NCBI RefSeq assembly: GCF_013318015.2
Contig: NZ_CP115842.1
Span: 1,289,001 to 1,353,000 of the forward strand
Direction: 5' to 3'
Length of the DNA: 64,000 nt
DNA from: Agrobacterium tumefaciens
Lineage (GTDB): Bacteria; Pseudomonadota; Alphaproteobacteria; Rhizobiales; Rhizobiaceae
Shown here in pieces: positions 58,940 through 64,000 of the stretch. The notes under the pieces are model-generated. The model worked only from the letters and a program-made list of their open reading frames with translations, was not told where the DNA came from and searched no databases. A program made the translations under genes and the position numbers. Every line of letters starts with the position of its first letter. Positions within the stretch are counted from its first letter, which is position 1.

Positions 58940-59685
58940 GCGGTACCATCCTCATCACCGGCGCCACGTCCGGCTTCGGACAGGCCACGGCGCGGCGCTT
59001 CGCCAAGGAAGGCTGGAAGGTCATCGGCACAGGTCGGCGGGCGGAACGGCTGGAGGCGCTGGCGCAAGAACTCGGCTCCGCTTTTCACGGCGCTGCCTTC
59101 GATGTTACCGAAGAAGATGCCACTAAAAAGGCACTTGCGGCTTTGCCGGAAGGTTTCCGGGACATCGATATTCTCGTCAACAATGCGGGGCTTGCGCTCG
59201 GCACTGCACCTGCACCGCAGGTGCCGCTGAAAGACTGGCAGACCATGGTGAACACCAACATCACCGGTCTTTTGAACATCACCCACCATCTTTTGCCCAC
59301 GTTGATCGACCGCAAGGGCATTGTCATCAACCTTTCCTCGGTAGCTGCGCACTGGCCCTATGCGGGCGGCAATGTCTATGCCGGAACGAAAGCCTTCCTG
59401 CGGCAATTCTCGCTCGGTCTGCGCTCCGACCTGCATGGCAAGGGCGTGCGCGTCACCTCGATCGAACCGGGCATGTGCGAAACGGAATTCACGCTTGTTC
59501 GCACCGGCGGCAATCAGGATGCCTCGGACAATCTTTACAAGGGCGTCAATCCGATCACGGCCGAGGATATCGCCAATACGATCCATTGGGTCGCCTCGCA
59601 GCCCAAGCATATCAACATCAACAGCCTCGAACTCATGCCGGTCAACCAGTCCTTTGCCGGTTTTCAAGTGCATCGGGAAAGTTGA
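58936..59685 (+). CDS. Short-chain dehydrogenase of the YdfG type
   Basis: A 249-residue SDR. The cofactor loop TGATSGFG, NNAGLALG, the Ser in NLSSVA and the YAGTK catalytic pair are present. VHWVASQPKHININSLELMPVNQSFAG-like endings are typical of YdfG, an NADP-dependent 3-hydroxy acid/L-allo-threonine dehydrogenase that also reduces malonic semialdehyde. Substrate is inferred only. It overlaps the deoxyribosyltransferase-like gene by 4 bp. Confidence 0.85.
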   Translation: MSGTILITGATSGFGQATARRFAKEGWKVIGTGRRAERLEALAQELGSAFHGAAFDVTEEDATKKALAALPEGFRDIDILVNNAGLALGTAPAPQVPLKDWQTMVNTNITGLLNITHHLLPTLIDRKGIVINLSSVAAHWPYAGGNVYAGTKAFLRQFSLGLRSDLHGKGVRVTSIEPGMCETEFTLVRTGGNQDASDNLYKGVNPITAEDIANTIHWVASQPKHININSLELMPVNQSFAGFQVHRES

Positions 59686-59806
59686 TTCCAACGTCTTCTG
59701 CGGGAGTGCTAAAAAACAAAGCAGGAATTTTCGAGCTATGCAAAAATGCAATGCTGCATTGCGAGACTTGCTCTGTTAAAAATCGCGGATACCGCTATAT
59801 TCAAAT

Positions 59807-59923
59807 CATCGAAGCGACGCACTCCTCCTCCCAGTGTCGCTCGATGCGGATCGGTGGTACTCCTCCTCCCAATCACCGATCAAGTTTGAAGCCTGCCGCA
59901 CCTCCTCCCGCGGCAGGCTTTTT
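59807..59923 (+). ncRNA. Alpha-r14-like trans-acting small RNA with three anti-Shine-Dalgarno loops
   Basis: Three consecutive hairpins each display CCTCCTCCC in the loop. Hairpin 1 has arms AGCGAC and GTCGCT (59813-59841). Hairpin 2 has arms GATCGGTG and CACCGATC (59849-59881). Hairpin 3 has the 9-bp arms GCCTGCCGC and GCGGCAGGC (59891-59918) and is followed by TTTTT, the terminator. The loops are complementary to GGGAGGAGG-type ribosome sites. This is the hallmark of the rhizobial alpha-r14 (Smr14C/NfeR1) sRNAs. A CTATAT -10-like box is at 59795-59800. The 5' end is estimated. Confidence 0.85.
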
Positions 59924-60238
59924 CCTTTTCTGGGCTTCTTTTTCCAATGCATCTTGCGGTGAGGTTTCTGCGCGCCGTCTGCGCCCGGATGACCGATACC
60001 CCGCTTTTCCCCTTAAGTTTCCGGGGGATTTCTGATTTTCCGTCAAGGCGATGATTGTCGAAATCGGGCGCGTGTCGATCACGATTTCGTTATGTCTAGA
60101 TGAATATGCACAGTTTTGTGGCGGTGCATGGTGTTGGCCCATTGCTTAGCCCCCGGCCTGTGTTTAAGCATTGGCAAAAGAACGCTTGGGAGTTGCCGAC
60201 ACGCTTGTGTCTGTGCGCCTGAAAGCGGCGGGGAGAGA
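59924..60238. other. Non-coding stretch before the M24 peptidase gene
   Basis: 315 bp with no accepted gene, repeat or RNA. It should contain the promoter of the peptidase gene; no clear box was identified. An upstream in-frame extension of the peptidase to 60116 exists but lacks a ribosome site. Confidence 0.5.
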
Positions 60239-61423
60239 ATGGCAGACTTTCAAGAGGCGCTGAAGCGGTTTCAGCCGATCGCGGTTTCATCGATCGCTGA
60301 AGACGAGCTCGGGTTGCGGTTGCGCGGCCTGCAAGCGCAGCTAATCCAGCAAAATATCAAGGCGGTCTGGCTCGATGCATCATCGTCGCTGACCTATTAT
60401 ACTGGCCTGTCGCTTGGTCTTTCGGAGCGCATTCACGGCGCCCTGGTGCCGGCAGAAGGCAAGCCGGTCTATGTCAGTCCTGCGTTTGAGGAGCCGAAAC
60501 TACGGACGATCCGTGTCGAGGGCGAAGTTGCCGTCTGGGAAGAGGATGAAAGTCCTTTTGACCTGATGGCAAAGCGAATCGAAGCGCTCGGCTGTCCCGG
60601 CCACCTTGTCGCGATCGATCCTGCCACTCCTTTCGTTTTCGCATCGGCCCTGATGCAGCGTCTGGAAGGCCGCATCATTTCCGCCCAGCCGATGATTGTC
60701 GCACAGCGGCAGGTCAAATCCGCAGCCGAGATTGCCATCATCCAGGCGGCGATGGATGCGAGCTACGGCGTGCAGAAGGCCGTGTTCGAGGGGCTGCGTC
60801 CCGGCATATCCACCACGGAAGTGGCCGACTTCGTTAACGCCGCACATGTTGCGCTTGGCATGAAGCCGCTTTTCGTGGCGGTTCAGTTCGGCGAGGCGAC
60901 GGCTTATCCGCATGGCGTGCCATATGCGCAGACGCTTGTTGACGGTGACATGGTGCTGGTCGATCTCGGCGGCATCCTTCATGGCTATCGTTCGGATATC
61001 ACCCGCACCTATGTGTTCGGCCAGCCGACGGAACGGCAGCGTTTTCTCTGGAACGCCGAGCGGGACGCGCAGGCTGCTGCCTTCGACGCGGCCCGGGTCG
61101 GGGCTGCCTGCTCGGACGTGGACAAGGCCGCGCGCGACAGCCTGAAAGCGGCCGGTTTTGGGCCGGATTATCAGGTTCCGGGTCTACCGCATCGCACCGG
61201 CCATGGGCTTGGGCTGGATATTCACGAAGAACCCTATATCGTTGCAGGAAATGCCACGGCTCTTCAGCCGGGAATGTGCTTTTCCATCGAGCCGATGCTG
61301 TGCGTTTATGGGGAATGCGGCGTCCGTCTCGAGGATATAGCTTATATGACGGAGGCGGGACCACGCTGGTTCTGCCCGCCGGAAAAGAACCTCGACCGGC
61401 TGTTCCAGCCGGTCGCCGGGTAA
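60239..61423 (+). CDS. M24 family Xaa-Pro peptidase
   Basis: A 394-residue creatinase/prolidase-fold metallopeptidase. The metal ligands fit LVDLGGILHGYRSDITRTY (two Asp), GHGLGLDIHEEPYI (His), FSIEPML (Glu) and GVRLEDIAY (Glu). It likely cleaves Xaa-Pro dipeptides in the cytoplasm. ATG 60239 follows GGGGAGAG. Immediately downstream are dipeptide transport genes, so uptake and hydrolysis of dipeptides may be linked. Confidence 0.88.
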   Translation: MADFQEALKRFQPIAVSSIAEDELGLRLRGLQAQLIQQNIKAVWLDASSSLTYYTGLSLGLSERIHGALVPAEGKPVYVSPAFEEPKLRTIRVEGEVAVWEEDESPFDLMAKRIEALGCPGHLVAIDPATPFVFASALMQRLEGRIISAQPMIVAQRQVKSAAEIAIIQAAMDASYGVQKAVFEGLRPGISTTEVADFVNAAHVALGMKPLFVAVQFGEATAYPHGVPYAQTLVDGDMVLVDLGGILHGYRSDITRTYVFGQPTERQRFLWNAERDAQAAAFDAARVGAACSDVDKAARDSLKAAGFGPDYQVPGLPHRTGHGLGLDIHEEPYIVAGNATALQPGMCFSIEPMLCVYGECGVRLEDIAYMTEAGPRWFCPPEKNLDRLFQPVAG

Positions 61424-61543
61424 TTGGTCGGGAGGCACAGGACCGAACGGCGACACGGGGCTCCGCGTCGTCGCTGACCAGGACAGGTAGGCCCCTTAAA
61501 ACGGGGTCGCATAAACTCAGAAAAAGAGGGAAAGGACCACCAG

Positions 61544-63148
61544 ATGAAAACGCTGACCCGCAGTTTGCTTATAGCCTCTGCGCTTGCGATGGCTTCCGCC
61601 GTGCCCGCCATGGCGAAGACCTTCGTTTATTGCTCCGAGGCATCTCCGGAAGGCTTCGATCCTTCGCCTTACACCGCCGGCGGCACCTTCGATGCCTCCG
61701 CGCATCCGGTCTACAACCGTCTGACCGAGTTCAAGAAGGGCACGACCGAAGTTGAGCCAGGCCTTGCCGAAAAGTGGGAAGTTTCGAGCGATGGCCTCGA
61801 ATACACGTTCCACCTGCGCAAGGGCGTAAAGTGGCACTCTAACGAGAAGTTCACGCCAAGCCGCGATTTCAACGCCGATGATGTGATCTTCAGCTACAAC
61901 CGCCAGGGTGACACAAAGAACCCGTGGAACCAGTATATCGCAGGCATCACCTACGAATATTACAACTCCATGGAAATGCCGTCGCTGATCAAGGAAATCG
62001 TCAAGGTTGACGATTACACCGTGAAGTTCGTGCTGACCCGTCCTGAAGCACCGTTCCTTGCCAATATCGCGATGCCTTTCGCTTCGATCGTTTCGAAGGA
62101 ATATGCTGATACGCTTGATAAGGCCGGCACCAAGGAAGACTTCAACAACCTGCCGATCGGCACCGGTCCGTTCAAGTTCGTCGCCTATCAGAAGGACGCG
62201 GTCATCCGCTACCAGAAGAACGCCGACTACTGGGGCGAAGCTCCCAAGATCGACGATCTGATCTTCGCGATCACGCCGGACGCTGCCGTTCGTCTGCAGA
62301 AGCTGAAGGCTGGCGAATGCCACCTTATGCCTTATCCGGCCCCGGCCGACCTCGCCACCATTCGTGCCGATTCCAACCTCAAGCTCGATGAACAGCCGGG
62401 CCTGAACGTTGCCTACTTCGCCTACAACACCACCGTTGCACCTTTCGACAAGCCGGAAGTCCGCAAGGCGCTGAACATGGCGATGAACAAGCAGGCGATC
62501 ATCGACGCCGTATTCCAGGGTGCAGGCACGGTTGCCAAGAATCCGATCCCGCCGACGATGTGGTCCTACAACGACAGCATCAAGGACGATCCTTACGATC
62601 CGGAAGCTGCCAAGAAGGCTCTCGAAGCCGCTGGCGTCAAGGATCTGACGATGAAGATCTGGGCGATGCCGGTTCAGCGTCCATACATGCCGAATGCCCG
62701 CCGCACCGCCGAGCTGATCCAGTCGGATTTCGCGAAGGTTGGCGTCAAGGCCGAGATCGTCTCCTTCGAATGGGGTGAATACCTCAAGAAGTCGACTGAA
62801 GTGAACCGCGACGGTGCCGTCATCCTCGGCTGGACCGGCGACAATGGTGACCCTGATAACTTCATGGGCGTTCTGCTTTCCTGCGCTGCAACCGGCGAAG
62901 GCGGTGCAAACCGTGCTCAGTGGTGCAACAAGGAGTTCTCCGAACTGCTTTCCAAGGCAAAGCAGACCACTGACGTTGCCGAGCGCACCAAGCTTTATGA
63001 GCAGGCGCAGGTGATCTTCAAGGAACAGGCTCCGTGGGCGACGCTTGCGCACTCCACGCAGTTCGTTCCGATGTCCGCCAAGGTTTCCGGCTTCACCATG
63101 AGCCCGCTTGGCGACTTCACCTTCGAATCCGTCGATATCGCTGAGTAA
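61544..63148 (+). CDS. dppA: Periplasmic dipeptide-binding protein DppA
   Basis: A 534-residue SBP family 5 protein. The signal peptide is about residues 1-24 (ending PAMA). The domain features are [33 protein letters not shown] and [27 protein letters not shown]. It resembles DppA closely, including [13 protein letters not shown]. It delivers dipeptides (and possibly delta-aminolevulinate) to the DppBCDF transporter. AAAGGACC precedes ATG 61544. Confidence 0.93.
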   Translation: MKTLTRSLLIASALAMASAVPAMAKTFVYCSEASPEGFDPSPYTAGGTFDASAHPVYNRLTEFKKGTTEVEPGLAEKWEVSSDGLEYTFHLRKGVKWHSNEKFTPSRDFNADDVIFSYNRQGDTKNPWNQYIAGITYEYYNSMEMPSLIKEIVKVDDYTVKFVLTRPEAPFLANIAMPFASIVSKEYADTLDKAGTKEDFNNLPIGTGPFKFVAYQKDAVIRYQKNADYWGEAPKIDDLIFAITPDAAVRLQKLKAGECHLMPYPAPADLATIRADSNLKLDEQPGLNVAYFAYNTTVAPFDKPEVRKALNMAMNKQAIIDAVFQGAGTVAKNPIPPTMWSYNDSIKDDPYDPEAAKKALEAAGVKDLTMKIWAMPVQRPYMPNARRTAELIQSDFAKVGVKAEIVSFEWGEYLKKSTEVNRDGAVILGWTGDNGDPDNFMGVLLSCAATGEGGANRAQWCNKEFSELLSKAKQTTDVAERTKLYEQAQVIFKEQAPWATLAHSTQFVPMSAKVSGFTMSPLGDFTFESVDIAE

Positions 63149-63161
63149 TCCCAAACAACAG

Positions 63162-63199
63162 GACGCGCGGAAGAACTCAGGTTCTTTCGCGCGTCTTTT
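63162..63199 (+). terminator. Intercistronic hairpin between dppA and dppB
   Basis: Arms GACGCGCG and CGCGCGTC, extended by AAGAAC and GTTCTT, with loop TCAG and then TTTT. It may terminate part of the transcripts or protect the dppA end, so that the binding protein is made in excess over the permease. Confidence 0.7.
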
Positions 63200-63211
63200 C
63201 AGGAAAAAACC

Positions 63212-64000
63212 ATGATCCGGTTCATTTTCGGCAAACTTCTCTATCTCGTTCCGACATTTCTCGGGATTACCATCGTTGCCTTTGCCTTCGTTCGTGTCCT
63301 GCCGGGCGATCCCGTGCTGTTGATGGCGGGTGAGCGCGGCATTTCGCCCGAGCGGCATGCACAACTTGCCGAACAGCTCGGCTTCAGCCAGCCTATCTGG
63401 CAGCAATATCTCCATTTTCTGGGGCGGCTGCTTCAGGGTGATCTCGGCAATTCGCTGGTCACCAAGAAACCCGTTCTGACCGAGTTCCTGGCGCTCTTCC
63501 CCGCGACAGTCGAGCTTGGCCTCGTCGCCATCATCCTCGCCACACTGATCGGTGTGCCGGTCGGCGTCATCGCAGCCATCCGCCGTGGCTCGTGGTTCGA
63601 CCAGATCTCCATGACGACGGCGCTGGTTGGCTTCTCCATGCCTATCTTCTGGTGGGGCCTGCTGCTCATCATCATGTTCTCCGGCATCCTGCAATGGACA
63701 CCGGTGTCGGGCCGTATCTCGTTGATGTATTTCTTCCCTTCCGTCACCGGTTTCATGCTGATCGACAGCCTGATTTCGGGGCAGAAGGGTGCTTTCGCTT
63801 CGGCTCTGTCACATCTCATCCTGCCTTCGGTGGTGCTTGCCACCATCCCGCTTGCAGTTATTGCCCGCCAGACACGGTCGGCAATGCTCGAAGTCCTCGG
63901 TGAGGATTATGTGCGGACAGCGCGTGCAAAGGGCATGTCGCCGTCCCGTGTCGTCGGCGTTCACGCATTGCGCAACGCCATGATCCCGGTCATCACCACC
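63212..64000 (+). CDS. dppB: Dipeptide ABC transporter permease DppB (C-terminus off the window)
   Basis: The first 263 codons of an inner-membrane permease. The N-terminal helix KLLYLVPTFLGITIVAFAFVRVLPGDP is followed by about four more hydrophobic segments. The transporter EAA-type loop appears as DYVRTARAKGMSPSRVVGVHALRNAMIPV near the window end. It pairs with DppC and the ATPases DppD/DppF. AGGA lies 9 bp before ATG 63212. Confidence 0.93.
   Translation, partial: MIRFIFGKLLYLVPTFLGITIVAFAFVRVLPGDPVLLMAGERGISPERHAQLAEQLGFSQPIWQQYLHFLGRLLQGDLGNSLVTKKPVLTEFLALFPATVELGLVAIILATLIGVPVGVIAAIRRGSWFDQISMTTALVGFSMPIFWWGLLLIIMFSGILQWTPVSGRISLMYFFPSVTGFMLIDSLISGQKGAFASALSHLILPSVVLATIPLAVIARQTRSAMLEVLGEDYVRTARAKGMSPSRVVGVHALRNAMIPVITT

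Noticed and set aside
61517..63694. Leftward 725-codon open frame antisense to dppA and dppB
   Set aside because: It spans two clear genes on the other strand and has no recognisable domain. Biased codon use in dppA keeps the antisense frame open.

Overview
This 64 kb window reads as chromosomal DNA of an alphaproteobacterium of the Rhizobiaceae, most probably Agrobacterium. The evidence is the high GC content, the succinoglycan (exo) gene order, the glgP-glgB-glgC-glgA-pgm-glgX glycogen operon, the heterotetrameric sarcosine oxidase operon, the RIME-like palindromic repeat and an alpha-r14-like small RNA. From memory, this exo/glg/cyd/nad combination lies on the second (linear) chromosome of Agrobacterium biovar 1. 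The sequence alone does not prove the replicon. No IS element, prophage, integrase or CRISPR array was seen.

Layout. Positions 1-8.6 kb hold a succinoglycan cluster: exoL (cut by the window edge), exoK and exoH leftward, exoT leftward, exoW and exoV rightward, a RIME-like repeat, then exoU and exoX leftward. It covers glycosyl transfer, pyruvylation, succinylation, export, depolymerisation and down-regulation of the polymer. From 9 to 10.6 kb there is a DUF6074 protein, a TPR lipoprotein and ribosomal protein S21. From 10.9 to 16.4 kb lies the sarcosine oxidase operon (soxB, a YebY-like exported protein, soxD, soxA, soxG). From 16.4 to 18.7 kb are a DUF2332 protein, a leaderless solute-binding-protein homologue and a MaoC-type hydratase. 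From 18.7 to 29.9 kb is the glycogen operon, transcribed leftward.

From 30.3 to 36.6 kb is a small-molecule metabolism block. It contains a class II amidotransferase and an Asp/Glu racemase with a divergent Lrp-type regulator, an aldose epimerase, and an L-idonate/gluconate module (idnO, a beta-hydroxyacid dehydrogenase, idnD) with GntR/IdnR-like operators. From 36.8 to 43.9 kb is a cytochrome bd locus: a GbsR/MarR-like regulator, cydD, cydC, cydA, cydB and the 40-codon cydX, behind an FNR/FixK-type box. From 44 to 44.9 kb are three small proteins. From 45 to 49.4 kb are nadA-nadB-nadC with the Nudix-type regulator NrtR and two candidate operators.

From 49.6 to 54 kb are a PAS protein, a degenerate nuclease-like protein, tRNA-Ala(GGC), an FYDLN-type acidic protein, cmk and rpsA. 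From 54 to 57.4 kb three leftward genes of unknown function appear to belong to one uncharacterised family, and they are the best candidate here for an undescribed system. The window ends with an RNase D, a nucleoside deoxyribosyltransferase-like enzyme, an SDR, the alpha-r14-like sRNA, an M24 peptidase, and dppA with the start of dppB for dipeptide uptake.

Most operons show tight translational coupling (ATGA or TGATG overlaps). Several predicted regulatory sites fit the genes they precede: NrtR boxes before nadA, an FNR box before cyd, and a GntR-type box before idnO/idnD.
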